From NCBI GenBank assembly GCA_903907955.1, contig CAIVPZ010000086.1, positions 34,689 to 98,688 on the forward strand: a stretch of 64,000 nt of DNA, read 5' to 3'. Both the position numbers and the translations under genes were made by a program. This DNA comes from an uncultured Acetobacteraceae bacterium. GTDB lineage: Bacteria; Pseudomonadota; Alphaproteobacteria; Acetobacterales; Acetobacteraceae. The notes below the pieces were generated by a model that saw only the letters and a list, made by a program, of their open reading frames with translations, was not told where the DNA came from and searched no databases. This document shows, in pieces, positions 53,509 to 62,869 of the stretch. Positions within the stretch are counted from its first letter, which is position 1, and each line of letters opens with the position of its first letter.

Positions 53509-55491
53509 ATGATCACCGAGACCGGGCATTTCGCCCTGATCCTCGCCTTGTTCGTGGCCCTGGTGCAGTCCTCCGTGCCGATGCTCGGCGCGGCACGGCG
53601 CAACCCGGGCTGGATGGATGTCGGCCGTTCGGCCGCGCTCACCCAGTTCCTGCTGATCGCGGTGGCGATGGGCGCGCTGATGCACGCCTACATCGTTTCC
53701 GACTTCTCGGTGATCAACGTCATCGAGAACAGCCATTCGGCCAAACCGCTGCTCTACAAAATCTCCGGCGTGTGGGGCAACCACGAGGGCTCGATGCTCC
53801 TGTGGGTGTTCATGCTGGGGCTGTGCGGCGCCGCCGTCGCGGCGTTCGGCGCCAATCTGCCGCCGGCGCTGCGCGCCCGGGTGCTGGCGGTGCAGGGCAT
53901 GATCGGCGTCGGCTTCCTGCTGTTCATCCTGTTCACCTCCAACCCGTTCCTGCGCGCCCTGCCGCCGCCACCCGACGGGCACGGCCTGAATCCGGTGCTG
54001 CAGGACCCCGGCCTCGCCTTCCATCCGCCGTTCCTCTATCTCGGCTATGTCGGTTTCTCGGTGGCGTTTTCGTTTGCCGTCGCCGCCCTCATCGAAGGCC
54101 GCGTCGATGCCGCCTGGGCGCGCTGGGTGCGGCCGTGGTCGCTGGCCTCCTGGTGCACGCTGACCATCGGCATCGCCATGGGAAGCTGGTGGGCCTACTA
54201 CACGCTGGGCTGGGGCGGCTGGTGGTTCTGGGACCCGGTGGAAAACGCCTCGCTGATGCCGTGGATCGTCGGCACCGCGCTGATCCATTCCTCCATCGTG
54301 GTGGAAAAGCGCGACACGCTGAAAAGCTGGACCGTGCTGCTGGCGATCATCACGTTTTCCCTTTCCCTGGTCGGCACCTTCCTGGTGCGCTCCGGCGTGC
54401 TGACCTCGGTGCACGCCTTCGCCACCGACCCCGCGCGCGGCGCCTTCATCCTTGTGCTCCTGGTGCTCGCCATCGGCGGTTCGCTGACCCTGTACGCCGT
54501 GCGCGCGCCGGTGCTGAAGGGCGGCGGGCTGTTTGCGCCGATCTCGCGGGAAGGCGCGCTGGTGCTGAACAACCTGCTGCTGGCCTGTGGCGCCGCCACG
54601 GTGTTCATCGGCACACTTTACCCGCTGTTCCTCGATGCCGTTGGCGGGCCGAAGATCTCGGTGGGCTTTCCGTTCTTCAACCAGACGTTCGTGCCGCTGA
54701 TGGTGCCGCTGCTGCTGGCGGTCGGCCCCGGCTCCCTGCTGGCCTGGAAGCGCGGCGACCTGCTCGGCGCACTGCAACGCCTGTGGGCCGCCTTCGGCCT
54801 CGCCATCCTGGTGGTGCTGGGTGGCTTCTACGTCACCCATGGCGGCCCGGTGCTCGCCGTGCTGGGGCTTGGCCTGGCCGCCTGGACCTTCGGCGGCGCC
54901 GCCACCGAACTCGCCGAGCGGCTGCGCCTGTTCCGCATCCCGGCGGCCGACAGCCTGCGCCGCGCGTTCCATCTGCCGCGTGCCGCCTGGGGCATGACCT
55001 TCGCCCATATGGGCCTGGCCATCACCGTCGCCGGCATCGCCGCCTCGGCCTTCGACAGCGAGACCATCGAGGTGGTCAAGCCCGGCGGCGAAATCCAACT
55101 CGCCGGCTACACGCTGCACCTCGACGGCGTCGAGCGCGGCGATGGCCCCAACTACATGTACGACGACGCCAGCATCACCATCAGCCGCAACGGCAGCACG
55201 GTGGCCGTGGTGCACCCGCAACGCCGCTTCTTCCCGCTGCAGCAGCAGACCACCGCAGTCACCGCCATCCGCACCAACCTGCTCGCCGACCTCTACGTCG
55301 CCATCGGCGACCCCAACCCGGCCGGCGGCTGGACCATCCGCGCCTACTACAAACCGCTGGTGCCCTGGATCTGGCTCGGCGCGGTGATCATGGCATTCGG
55401 CGGACTCGTCAGCCTCAGCGACCGCCGCTGGCGCGTCGGCATCGCCGCCCGCGCCCGGGCAGCAATGCCGCAGCCTGCGCCCGGGGCGTGA
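53509..55491 (+). CDS. ccmF: Cytochrome c haem lyase subunit CcmF
   Basis: About 660 residues with some fifteen membrane helices, the WWD haem-handling motif WGGWWFWDPVENASLMPW, the conserved KPLLYKISGVWGNHEGSMLLW segment and periplasmic histidines around DPGLAFHPPFLYLGYVG and VVEKRDTLKSW. CcmF takes haem from CcmE and joins it to CXXCH apocytochromes at the periplasmic face. ATG 53509 gives the normal start (MITETGHFALILAL); about 88 codons of open frame upstream are not part of the protein. ccmABCDE are not in the window. Confidence 0.97.
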   Translation: MITETGHFALILALFVALVQSSVPMLGAARRNPGWMDVGRSAALTQFLLIAVAMGALMHAYIVSDFSVINVIENSHSAKPLLYKISGVWGNHEGSMLLWVFMLGLCGAAVAAFGANLPPALRARVLAVQGMIGVGFLLFILFTSNPFLRALPPPPDGHGLNPVLQDPGLAFHPPFLYLGYVGFSVAFSFAVAALIEGRVDAAWARWVRPWSLASWCTLTIGIAMGSWWAYYTLGWGGWWFWDPVENASLMPWIVGTALIHSSIVVEKRDTLKSWTVLLAIITFSLSLVGTFLVRSGVLTSVHAFATDPARGAFILVLLVLAIGGSLTLYAVRAPVLKGGGLFAPISREGALVLNNLLLACGAATVFIGTLYPLFLDAVGGPKISVGFPFFNQTFVPLMVPLLLAVGPGSLLAWKRGDLLGALQRLWAAFGLAILVVLGGFYVTHGGPVLAVLGLGLAAWTFGGAATELAERLRLFRIPAADSLRRAFHLPRAAWGMTFAHMGLAITVAGIAASAFDSETIEVVKPGGEIQLAGYTLHLDGVERGDGPNYMYDDASITISRNGSTVAVVHPQRRFFPLQQQTTAVTAIRTNLLADLYVAIGDPNPAGGWTIRAYYKPLVPWIWLGAVIMAFGGLVSLSDRRWRVGIAARARAAMPQPAPGA

Positions 55492-55507
55492 CAGCGGTGG
55501 GCGCGGG

Positions 55508-55582
55508 GCGGAAAAGCAAGGAAGGCCAGGGGCTTTGCCCCTGGACCCCACCAAGGGGCAGTGGCCCCTTGGAACCCATTCG
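55508..55582. repeat. Dispersed double-hairpin repeat, family 2, copy d
   Basis: Forward copy: GCAAGGAAGGCCAGGGGC-TTTGCCCCTGG, then CCAAGGGGCAGTGGCCCCTTGG and AACCCATTCG. It lies 16 bases after the ccmF stop and forms an inverted pair with copy e. Confidence 0.75.
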
Positions 55583-55586
55583 TTTA

Positions 55587-55656
55587 GAGGGTTGTCTTGA
55601 GAGGGGGGTGAGGAGATGTCGATGCCCCTCCTCACCCCCCTCTCAAGACAACCCTC
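55587..55656. repeat. 29-bp perfect inverted repeat between ccmF and ccmG
   Basis: Arms 55587-55615 and 55628-55656 are perfectly complementary over 29 bases (starting GAGGGTTGTCTTGAG, ending CTCAAGACAACCCTC) around a 12-base loop. It lies between repeat copies d and e. A strong transcript hairpin would form here, so it may terminate ccmF transcripts or protect their ends. Confidence 0.8.
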
Positions 55657-55659
55657 CAA

Positions 55660-55725
55660 GTGATGGGGTCCAGGGGGCCACTGCCCCCTGGCGGGTCCAG
55701 GGCAGCGCCCTGGCCTTCCCTGCTT
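55660..55725. repeat. Dispersed double-hairpin repeat, family 2, copy e (reverse)
   Basis: Reverse-orientation copy: GGGTCCAGGGGGCCACTGCC then CCAGGGCAGCGCCCTGG and CCTTCC. With copy d and the 29-bp inverted repeat it makes a ~215-base nested palindromic block. Confidence 0.75.
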
Positions 55726-55757
55726 TCCCGCCCCCCGGCCCACCGGTGTAACGCTCC

Positions 55758-56294
55758 ATGCGCAAGCTGCTGTATTTGCTGCCTCTGGCGGCGTTTGTTG
55801 GGTTGGCCGGGTATTTTGCCGTGGCGTTGTTGTCTGATCGTGATCCGCATGAGTTGCCATCGGCGTTGATTGACAAGCCGGCGCCGGCCTTTGATCTGCC
55901 GTCGCTGCTGGGCGGTGCGAACGTGACCTCGGCGGGTTTGCAGGGGCAGGTGGTGGTGGTGAATTTCTTCGCCTCCTGGTGTGTGCCGTGTCGCCTCGAG
56001 CATCCGGTGCTGATGCGGCTGGCCAACCAGGAGAAGGTTGCGATGATCGGCATTGCCTATAAGGACAAGCCGGAGGCCGCGAAGAAGCAGCTGGATGACA
56101 GCGGCAATCCCTATCGCAGTGTCGGCCTTGATCTCAGCGGCCGCACCGGCATTGATTTCGGCGTCTATGGCGTCCCGGAGACTTATGTGATCGACAAGAC
56201 CGGCCGTATCCGCAGGAAGTTCGTGGGGCCACTCAGCCCCGAGGCGGTGGAGCGCGAGTTGCTGCCGTTGCTGCACCGGTTGTCGCAGCCATGA
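55758..56294 (+). CDS. ccmG: Thioredoxin-like cytochrome c biogenesis protein CcmG/DsbE
   Basis: 178 residues, an N-terminal membrane anchor (YLLPLAAFVGLAGYFAVALL) and a periplasmic thioredoxin fold with active site WC75VPC78 and the GVYGVPETYVIDKTG loop carrying the cis-Pro. It keeps the CXXCH cysteines reduced for haem attachment. Its stop overlaps the start of ccmH (ATGA). A ~265-base block of repeats separates it from ccmF, which usually lies close. Confidence 0.96.
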   Translation: MRKLLYLLPLAAFVGLAGYFAVALLSDRDPHELPSALIDKPAPAFDLPSLLGGANVTSAGLQGQVVVVNFFASWCVPCRLEHPVLMRLANQEKVAMIGIAYKDKPEAAKKQLDDSGNPYRSVGLDLSGRTGIDFGVYGVPETYVIDKTGRIRRKFVGPLSPEAVERELLPLLHRLSQP

Positions 56295-56746
56295 TCCGCG
56301 TTCTGCTGGTGCTGTTGCTGCTGGCGCCGGGCCTGGCCCGGGCGGTCGAGCCGGGCGAGCGGCTGGCCGATCCGGCGCTGGAGGCGCGGGCGCGCGACAT
56401 CAGCCGCAGTCTGCGCTGCCTGGTGTGCCAGAACGAGTCGATCGACGAATCGAATGCCGATCTGGCGCGCGACATCCGCGTGCTGTTGCGCGAGCGCCTG
56501 GTGGCCGGCGACACCGACGTGGCGGCGCGGCAGTTCCTGGTCGATCGCTACGGCGATTTCGTGCTGCTGAAGCCGCCGCTGGAGGGCGCCACGCTGCTGC
56601 TGTGGTTTGGCCCGGTATTGGTGCTGCTGGTTGGCGGCGTCGCCGTGGGCCTGTATCTGCGCCGCCGCCCGGTGGCCCCGCCGCCGCCGCTGACCGCGGC
56701 CGAGCGTGCCCGGGTTGCCCAGCTTCTCAAGGAGCCCGAGGCGTGA
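56291..56746 (+). CDS. ccmH: Cytochrome c maturation protein CcmH
   Basis: 151 residues with a signal peptide (VLLVLLLLAPGLARA), the redox motif LRC43LVC46QNESIDESNA, a three-helix domain (ARDIRVLLRERLVAGDT, DRYGDFVLLKPP) and one C-terminal membrane helix. It reduces apocytochrome cysteines as part of the CcmFHI haem ligation complex. It overlaps both ccmG and ccmI by four bases, showing tight coupling. Confidence 0.96.
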   Translation: MIRVLLVLLLLAPGLARAVEPGERLADPALEARARDISRSLRCLVCQNESIDESNADLARDIRVLLRERLVAGDTDVAARQFLVDRYGDFVLLKPPLEGATLLLWFGPVLVLLVGGVAVGLYLRRRPVAPPPPLTAAERARVAQLLKEPEA

Positions 56747-58131
56747 TCGCGATGTTGGTGGTTCTTGCGGCGCTGGCGGTGGGGGCGGGGCTGTTGCTCG
56801 TGCTGCCGGTGCTGCGCGCCGGCCGTGCCTTGCCCGATCGCGCCCGCTACGACACCGCCGTCTACCGCGACCAGTTGCGCGAACTCGAGCGCGACATCGT
56901 GCGCGGCCTGATCGGCGAGGCGGAGGCGCAGTCGGCGCGGCTGGAAATCGAGCGCCGTTTGCTCGCCGCCGCCGCAGCGGCGCCGGATGGGGCACAGGCG
57001 ACGCGCCGCAGCCCGCTGCTGGCGGTGGCGGTGGTGCTGGTGGTGGCGGGTGGTGCGACCGGATTGTATCTGGTGCTCGGCGCCCCGGGCCTGCCCGATG
57101 CGCCGTTCGCCTTGCGCGTGGCCGAGCGTGGCGCGGCGGGCGGGGATGCCGCCAACCACCCCGATATGGCGAAGATGGCCGCCTCGATCGCCGAGAAGCT
57201 GCGGAAGGACCCCAACAACCGCGAGGGCTGGCAGATCTATGCCCGCACCCTGGCGAGCATGGGCAACTGGGAGGGCAGCGCCAACGCCTTCCGCAACCTG
57301 ATCGCGCTCGGCGAGACCGGCGCCGATGTTTATGCCGGGTATGGCGAGATGCTGGTGCTCGGCTCCGAGGGCGTGGTGACGCCGGCGGCGCGCGAGGCGT
57401 TCGCCAACGCGGTGAAGGCGGATGCGTCGAACGGGATTGCGCGGTTCTATCTGGCGTTGGTGGATGCGCAGGCCGGCCGCGGCCAGCCGGCGATCGACGC
57501 CTGGGTGAAGCTCGCCGGCGATACGGCCGACGAGGAGATGCGCACCGAAATCGCCCGCCGCATTGCCGAGACGGCGAAGCTGACTGGCCTGGCCGTGCCG
57601 GCGTTGCCGCCAGCCCCGGCGGCGCCTGCGCCGGCGGCCGGGCCGGATGCCGCGCAGATGGCCGCCGCCGAAGGCATGTCGGAGGCGGACCGGACGAAGC
57701 TGGTCAACGGCATGGTCGCACAGCTTGCCGCCAAGCTGGAGGCCAACCCGAACGACGCCGATGGCTGGATGCGCCTCGGCCGCGCCTATGCGGTGCTGGC
57801 GGAGCACGACAAGTCGGCCGACGCGTATGAGCACGCCGCCGCGCTGCGCCCCACCGATGCCGGGGTGCTGATGCAGGGCGTGCAGGCCCTGATGGAGGCG
57901 CAGAAGCCGGACGCACCGATTCCGCAGCGGGCGGTGGCGTTGCTGCGGCGCGCCGAACTGGCCGACGCGAAGCGGCCGGACGTGCTGTACTATCTGGGCG
58001 TGGCCGAGGGGCAGGCCGGCCATGCCGATGCCGCGGTGGGGTATTGGCGCCGGGTGCTTGCTCTGCTGCCGGCGGACAGCCCGGAGCGGAAGATTGTCGA
58101 GGGTGCGATCGAGGCGGTGAGCAGGCACTGA
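56743..58131 (+). CDS. ccmI: Cytochrome c maturation protein CcmI (TPR protein)
   Basis: About 462 residues. It starts at GTG, eight bases after GGAG, inside the end of ccmH. Two N-terminal membrane helices flank a cytoplasmic leucine-zipper-like loop (AVYRDQLRELERDIVRGLI). The periplasmic part has tetratricopeptide repeats in two blocks (about 145-285 and 325-460) joined by a Pro/Ala linker. CcmI chaperones apocytochromes to CcmF-CcmH by binding their C-terminus. An ATG nine bases later is the alternative start. Confidence 0.95.
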   Translation: MIAMLVVLAALAVGAGLLLVLPVLRAGRALPDRARYDTAVYRDQLRELERDIVRGLIGEAEAQSARLEIERRLLAAAAAAPDGAQATRRSPLLAVAVVLVVAGGATGLYLVLGAPGLPDAPFALRVAERGAAGGDAANHPDMAKMAASIAEKLRKDPNNREGWQIYARTLASMGNWEGSANAFRNLIALGETGADVYAGYGEMLVLGSEGVVTPAAREAFANAVKADASNGIARFYLALVDAQAGRGQPAIDAWVKLAGDTADEEMRTEIARRIAETAKLTGLAVPALPPAPAAPAPAAGPDAAQMAAAEGMSEADRTKLVNGMVAQLAAKLEANPNDADGWMRLGRAYAVLAEHDKSADAYEHAAALRPTDAGVLMQGVQALMEAQKPDAPIPQRAVALLRRAELADAKRPDVLYYLGVAEGQAGHADAAVGYWRRVLALLPADSPERKIVEGAIEAVSRH

Positions 58132-58278
58132 CGCGGTTTTTCCGGTGGGCGGGCGGTGCCGTCGCGGCTGGCCACGCCGGTGGGTGCCCGGTTTCGTACG
58201 CCTTCGGCGTCCGAAGCTGTTCACGGGCGCGGAACGGCGGCGTCGCAACGCGGGAGCTTCCAAGCCGCCCCTGATCCC

Positions 58279-58483
58279 GTAGGGTGGGCTTCAGCCCACC
58301 AACGCAAACCTGTCGGGCGTGCCCTGGAAAATGATGTCTCTTCCGCCCAACGTTTGCCGGCGCAGCTGGCGAGGCCGCTGCCGCCGTAGGGGAAAGCGGG
58401 ATTATTGAGTCCATGCCCAATCATCGCCGCAATCGGCCGGCGAGCGGTTGCAACATGCGACGGTGGGCTGAAGCCCACCCTAC
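58279..58483. mobile_element. MITE-like element with 22-bp terminal inverted repeats
   Basis: GTAGGGTGGGCTTCAGCCCACC (58279-58300) recurs as its exact reverse complement at 58462-58483, bounding 205 bases of non-coding DNA. Each end is also a hairpin (GTGGGCT/AGCCCAC). No transposase is encoded, so movement, if any, would need one in trans. No clear target duplication is visible (flanks CCC and TTG). Confidence 0.55.
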
Positions 58484-58818
58484 TTGATGACGCGGGCATA
58501 GCCGAGGCGGCGGGAATGGGGGGGGCGTTTCGGTCCTATCTTCCGGAAACTCTTACCCCTGAAAGGGCCGTCGCAAGCGGAGTTTCCGAAAGTCTTGAGT
58601 TCCGAACCAATCCCAAGGCCCGCTCGCCACCCCTTGCTGCCGTTCAAACCCCCGACACCACCGGGAAGGCCGGAGGCTCTGCGCCCAGGCCTCCCAAACG
58701 AACGGGTTCCAAGGGAGGCCCGGCCGTCTTGCCGAAGGCGCGCTGTGCGCGACGGCGGGCAGATCCCTGGTGGGGTTCGGGCAACGCACCGACAGGGTTG
58801 AACGACGCAAGTAAAGCA

Positions 58819-58875
58819 AGCAAGGCCAGGGCGCGGCCCTGGATCCGGCAGGGTCAGTGGACCCCTGCACCCCAT
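58819..58875. repeat. Dispersed double-hairpin repeat, family 2, copy f
   Basis: Forward copy: GCAAGGCCAGGGCGCGGCCCTGG followed by GGCAGGGTCAGTGGACCCCTGC and ACCCCATTC. It lies just after the ald stop, on the 3' side of that minus-strand gene. Confidence 0.7.
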
Positions 58876-58878
58876 TCC

Positions 58879-59994
58879 TCAGGCAAGCGTTGCCGCCGCA
58901 TCCCCACAGTCCAACCCCAGCGCCGCCGCCACCGCCGGGTGGGTTACCGCGCCGGCCTGCACGTTCAGCCCGGCCAGCAGATGCGCATCCGCCTGCATCG
59001 CCGCCCGCCACCCCTTGCCGGCCAGCGCCAGCACGAACGGCAGCGTCGCATTCCCCAGCGCGAGAGTAGACGTTCGCGCCACCGCGCCGGGCATGTTGGT
59101 CACGCAGTAATGCACCACGCCTTCCTCCACATAGGTCGGCTGGGCATGCGTGGTCGGCCGGCTGGTTTCGCAACTGCCGCCCTGGTCGATGGCGATGTCC
59201 ACGATCACCGATCCGGGTCGCATCCGCCGCACCATCTCCCGCGTCACCAGCTTCGGCGCCGCCGCCCCGGGCACCAGCACCGCGCCGATCACCAGGTCCG
59301 CCTCGGCCACCGCCCGCTCGATCGCGTCGGTGGTGGAGAACAGCGTGTGCAACTGGCCGGGAAACAGATCCTCCAGCTCGCGCAGCCGGTGCAGTGACCG
59401 GTCGATCACCGTCACCGTGGCGCCGACCCCCACCGCCATGCGCGCCGCATGGGTGCCGGCCACCCCGCCGCCGATCACCACCACCCGCGCCGACGGCACC
59501 CCCGGCACGCCGCCCAGCAGCACGCCGGCGCCGCCCTGCGCGCGCTCCAGGCAATGCGCGCCGACCTGCACGCTCATCCGCCCCGCCACCTCGCTCATCG
59601 GCGCCAGCAGCGGCAGGGCGCCGCGCGAGTCGGTCACGGTTTCATAGGCAATGCAGGTGGCGCCGGACTCCATCAGCCCGCGCGTCTGCGCCCGGTCGGC
59701 GGCGAGGTGCAGATAGGTGAACAGCACCTGGCCGCGCCGCAGCAGGGCGATCTCGCCCGGCTGCGGTTCCTTCACCTTCACCACCATCTCGGCTTGCGCG
59801 AATACCGCGGCGGCATCCGGCGCAATGGCGGCGCCGGCTTGCCGATACGCGGCGTCCGGGAAGCCGATGGCACCGGCCGCGCCCTGCTGCACCACCAGTT
59901 CATGGCCGTGCGAAACCAGTTCGCGCACCGCCGCCGGTGTCAGGCCGACCCGGTATTCGTCCGCCTTGATCTCCCTGGGAACGCCGATCCTCAC
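58879..59994 (-). CDS. ald: Alanine dehydrogenase
   Basis: 371 residues, the usual length. N-terminal MRIGVPREIKADEYRVGLTP, the catalytic Lys in VVKVKEPQ, His in YLHLAADR, the NAD-binding VVVIGGGVAGTHAARMA and a C-terminal MPGAVARTSTLALGNAT. It interconverts alanine and pyruvate with NAD+ and ammonia. It is monocistronic, between repeat copy f and the FYDLN gene. The start ATG is preceded by AAGGTGAGG. Confidence 0.95.
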   Translation of the reverse strand: MRIGVPREIKADEYRVGLTPAAVRELVSHGHELVVQQGAAGAIGFPDAAYRQAGAAIAPDAAAVFAQAEMVVKVKEPQPGEIALLRRGQVLFTYLHLAADRAQTRGLMESGATCIAYETVTDSRGALPLLAPMSEVAGRMSVQVGAHCLERAQGGAGVLLGGVPGVPSARVVVIGGGVAGTHAARMAVGVGATVTVIDRSLHRLRELEDLFPGQLHTLFSTTDAIERAVAEADLVIGAVLVPGAAAPKLVTREMVRRMRPGSVIVDIAIDQGGSCETSRPTTHAQPTYVEEGVVHYCVTNMPGAVARTSTLALGNATLPFVLALAGKGWRAAMQADAHLLAGLNVQAGAVTHPAVAAALGLDCGDAAATLA

Positions 59995-60069
59995 CTTGCA
60001 ACCTCCACCCGACGAAGCTGCAAGAGTGGGATGTCCGCGCCCGTCAACAAGACCGGCGCGGCGCCGGGG

Positions 60070-60399
60070 TCAGTCCTCCACCTTCACCTTGGGCGTGTCG
60101 TGGTCGGTGTCGTCGTCGTCATCGTCCACCAGATCGGCGTCCTCGACCTCGTCCTCGTCCACTTCCTCCAGCGCATCGGTTTCCACCGCCGTCGGCTCCG
60201 GGGTGGCGGCGATGATCGTCGGCGGCTGCCGGCCCGACCAGCGCAGCGCCGGCGCCCGCGCCACCGGGGCCACGCGGATCTTCGCCCGAGGCTGCTCCAC
60301 GCCGCATTTCGGGCAGATCGCCGGCGTGCGGGTGAGATCGTAGAACCGCACGGCGCACGCCGTACAGGTCATCTTGCGGCCAAATTCAGGCTTACCCAA
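60070..60399 (-). CDS. FYDLN-type acid protein (TIGR02300)
   Basis: 109 residues, starting at TTG with GGAG six bases upstream. The N-terminus GKPEFGRKMTCTACAVRFYDL and PAICPKCG form a zinc-ribbon-like CxxC...CxxC. The C-terminal half is highly acidic (runs of Asp/Glu, ending PKVKVED). The family is restricted to alphaproteobacteria and of unknown function. The longer ATG-started frame (60570) adds residues with no family match, so I prefer the TTG. An A+T-rich stretch near 60540-60570 could be its promoter. Confidence 0.88.
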   Translation of the reverse strand: MGKPEFGRKMTCTACAVRFYDLTRTPAICPKCGVEQPRAKIRVAPVARAPALRWSGRQPPTIIAATPEPTAVETDALEEVDEDEVEDADLVDDDDDDTDHDTPKVKVED

Positions 60400-60673
60400 T
60401 TTTCGCTCCAGTTCCGAAAAATCGGCATAATTCTTCGACGCTGGCTGTTGCCACTCCGGGCACGACTGCGCGGGAACATGGTCCGGCGATATCGCGCCCG
60501 TGAGCGGATTTCGCCCAGCGGTGCCGGCATCTGCATGTCGAATGATCAATATAACATAATTTCCGCACATTTACATCGCCACCCCGGGAATATTTGTCCG
60601 GTCCGCCGCCCCGCAGCCCAGCCATGAACGCCGCCCTTGACCTGCCCCCGCTGTCCCGTCCCATCTTTCCGCC

Positions 60674-62854
60674 ATGACCGATCTGCCCGAAGCCCCGCCC
60701 GCTGGCGCTCGCACCACCATCGACCTCGACATCACCGGCATGACCTGCGGCTCCTGCGTCGCCCGGGTGGAGCGCGCGCTCCGCCGCGTCCCCGGCGTGC
60801 TGGGGGCCGAGGTCAACCTGGCCACCCGCCGCGCCCGCGTGGTGCAGGAACAGGCCAGTGCCGACCCCGCCAGCCTCGCCGCCGCGGTGCACAAGGCCGG
60901 CTTCGACGCCCGCCCCGCCGCGCCCACCACCGCCGGCCCGGAAACCGGCCCCGAACGCTTCCATCTGCTCGCCGCCATCCTGCTTTCGGCGCCGTTGCTG
61001 GTCGGCATGGCGGGCCATGCGGCGGGGCTGCCCTGGATGCTGCCGGGCTGGGTGCAGGCCGCGCTGGCGACGGTGGTGCAGGTGTGGCTCGGCGCCCGCT
61101 TCTACGTGGCCGGCTGGAAGGCGGTGCGCGCCGGCGCCGGCAACATGGATTTGCTGGTCGCCCTCGGCACCTCCGCCGCCTGGGGGCTGAGCAGCTGGAA
61201 CCTGCTGACCGCGCCCGCCGGCAGCATGCCGGCGCTGTATTACGAATCCTCCGCCGTGCTGATCGCGGTGATTCTGCTGGGCAAATACCTGGAGTCCCGC
61301 GCCACCGGCCACACCGCCGACGCCCTGCGCGCGCTCGCCGGCCTGCGCCCGGACACCGCCCGCCTTGCCGCCGGGCCGACCATCCCGATCAGCCAGGTGG
61401 TGCCCGGCGACATCGTGCTGGTGCGCCCCGGCGAGCGCATCCCGGTCGATGGCACGGTGCTGGACGGCGGCGGCGACGTCGATGAATCCATGCTCACCGG
61501 CGAGAGCCTGCCGGTGCCGAAGGAACCCGGCGCCCGCGTGGCCGGCGGCTCGGTGCTGTCCGACGGCGTGCTGACCCTGCGCACCGACGCGGTCGGCGCC
61601 GAGACGGTGCTGGCCCGCATCGTCCGCCTGGTCGAAGGCGCGCAGGCTTCCAAGCCGCCGATCCAGCGGCTGGTGGACCGGGTCAGCGCGGTGTTCGTGC
61701 CCGCGGTGCTGGTGGTGGCCGGCATCACCTTCCTGGGCTGGTGGGCAGCCGGCGCCGATGCCGCGGCGGCCCTGCTGAACGCGGTTTCCGTGCTGGTCAT
61801 CGCCTGCCCCTGCGCCCTTGGCCTCGCCACCCCGGCGGCGATCATGGCCGGCACCGGCGCCGCCGCCCGCCGCGGCATCCTGATCCGCGACGCCGCGGCG
61901 CTGGAGCGCGCCCACGCCGTCACCCTGGTCGCCTTCGACAAAACCGGCACCCTGACCAACGGCCGCCCGGACCTCACCGACCTCATCCCCGCCGAGGGTT
62001 GCACCGCCGGGGATGTGCTGCGCCTCGCCGCCGCCCTGCAGGCCAACAGCGAGCACCCGCTCGCCGAAGCCATCCGCCGCCGCGCCGCCGCGCCCCCCCC
62101 TGCGCCCCCCCCTGCGCAGGGTTTTCGCGCCCTCGCCGGCCGCGGCGTGTCCGCCACCGTCGAGGCCCGCACCCTGCTGCTCGGCAGCCGCCGCCTGCTG
62201 GATGAGGCCGGCATCCCCGCCGGCGCCCTGGCCGACACCGCCGCCCGCCTCGAATCCCAGGGCCGCACCCTGGCCTTCCTGGCCGAGACCAGCCCCACCC
62301 CGCGCCTGCTCGGCCTGCTCGCCTTTGCCGATACGCCGCGCCCCACCGCCCGCGCCGCCGTCGCCACCCTGCGCCGCGCCGGCATCGCGGTGGTGCTGAT
62401 CACCGGCGATTCCCGCGGCGCCGCCAACGCCATCGCCGCCGCGCTCGGCATCGACCGCGTCGCCGCCGAAATCCTGCCCGCCGGCAAGGCCGAACAGATC
62501 GCCGCCCTGCGCGCCCAGGGCGAAGTGGTCGCCATGGTCGGCGACGGCATCAACGACGCCCCCGCCCTGGCGGCGGCCGATGTGGGGCTGGCCATGGGCA
62601 CCGGCACCGACGTGGCCATGCACACCGCCGGCATCACCCTGATGCGCGGCGATCCCGCGCTGGTGGCGCAGGCGCTTGCCCTGGCGCGCCGCACCCACCG
62701 CACCATCCGCCAGGGGCTGTTCTGGGCGTTTGCCTATAATGTGGTGGGCATTCCGCTGGCGGCGCTCGGCTGGCTCAGCCCGCTGGTGGCGGGGGTGGCG
62801 ATGGCATTGTCCAGCGTCAGCGTGGTGACCAATGCGTTGCGGTTGCGCAAGTAA
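60674..62854 (+). CDS. copA: Copper-translocating P-type ATPase
   Basis: 726 residues. One N-terminal HMA domain with GMTC25GSC28, eight membrane helices, the transport-site CPC motif (C378-P-C), [12 protein letters not shown], phosphorylation site DKTGTLTNG (Asp422), the HP motif SEHPLAEA and [18 protein letters not shown]. It exports Cu+ from the cytoplasm, and in some bacteria loads cuproenzymes. Residues 474-481 are encoded by two runs of eight C's inside a Pro/Ala insertion. The ATG is preceded by only a weak site. The Fic gene starts 15 bases downstream. Confidence 0.95.
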   Translation: MTDLPEAPPAGARTTIDLDITGMTCGSCVARVERALRRVPGVLGAEVNLATRRARVVQEQASADPASLAAAVHKAGFDARPAAPTTAGPETGPERFHLLAAILLSAPLLVGMAGHAAGLPWMLPGWVQAALATVVQVWLGARFYVAGWKAVRAGAGNMDLLVALGTSAAWGLSSWNLLTAPAGSMPALYYESSAVLIAVILLGKYLESRATGHTADALRALAGLRPDTARLAAGPTIPISQVVPGDIVLVRPGERIPVDGTVLDGGGDVDESMLTGESLPVPKEPGARVAGGSVLSDGVLTLRTDAVGAETVLARIVRLVEGAQASKPPIQRLVDRVSAVFVPAVLVVAGITFLGWWAAGADAAAALLNAVSVLVIACPCALGLATPAAIMAGTGAAARRGILIRDAAALERAHAVTLVAFDKTGTLTNGRPDLTDLIPAEGCTAGDVLRLAAALQANSEHPLAEAIRRRAAAPPPAPPPAQGFRALAGRGVSATVEARTLLLGSRRLLDEAGIPAGALADTAARLESQGRTLAFLAETSPTPRLLGLLAFADTPRPTARAAVATLRRAGIAVVLITGDSRGAANAIAAALGIDRVAAEILPAGKAEQIAALRAQGEVVAMVGDGINDAPALAAADVGLAMGTGTDVAMHTAGITLMRGDPALVAQALALARRTHRTIRQGLFWAFAYNVVGIPLAALGWLSPLVAGVAMALSSVSVVTNALRLRK

Positions 62855-62869
62855 GGGGCTGTGTGCGCC

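Larger units (their letters stand above)
58132..58878. other. Gene-free region rich in repeats between ccmI and ald
   Basis: About 750 bases with no supportable gene. It holds a MITE-like element (58279-58483), a family 2 repeat (58819-58875) and scattered short inverted repeats (e.g. around 58545-58600, GGAAACT/AGTTTCC). Open frames here are short and lack start signals. Confidence 0.6.
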
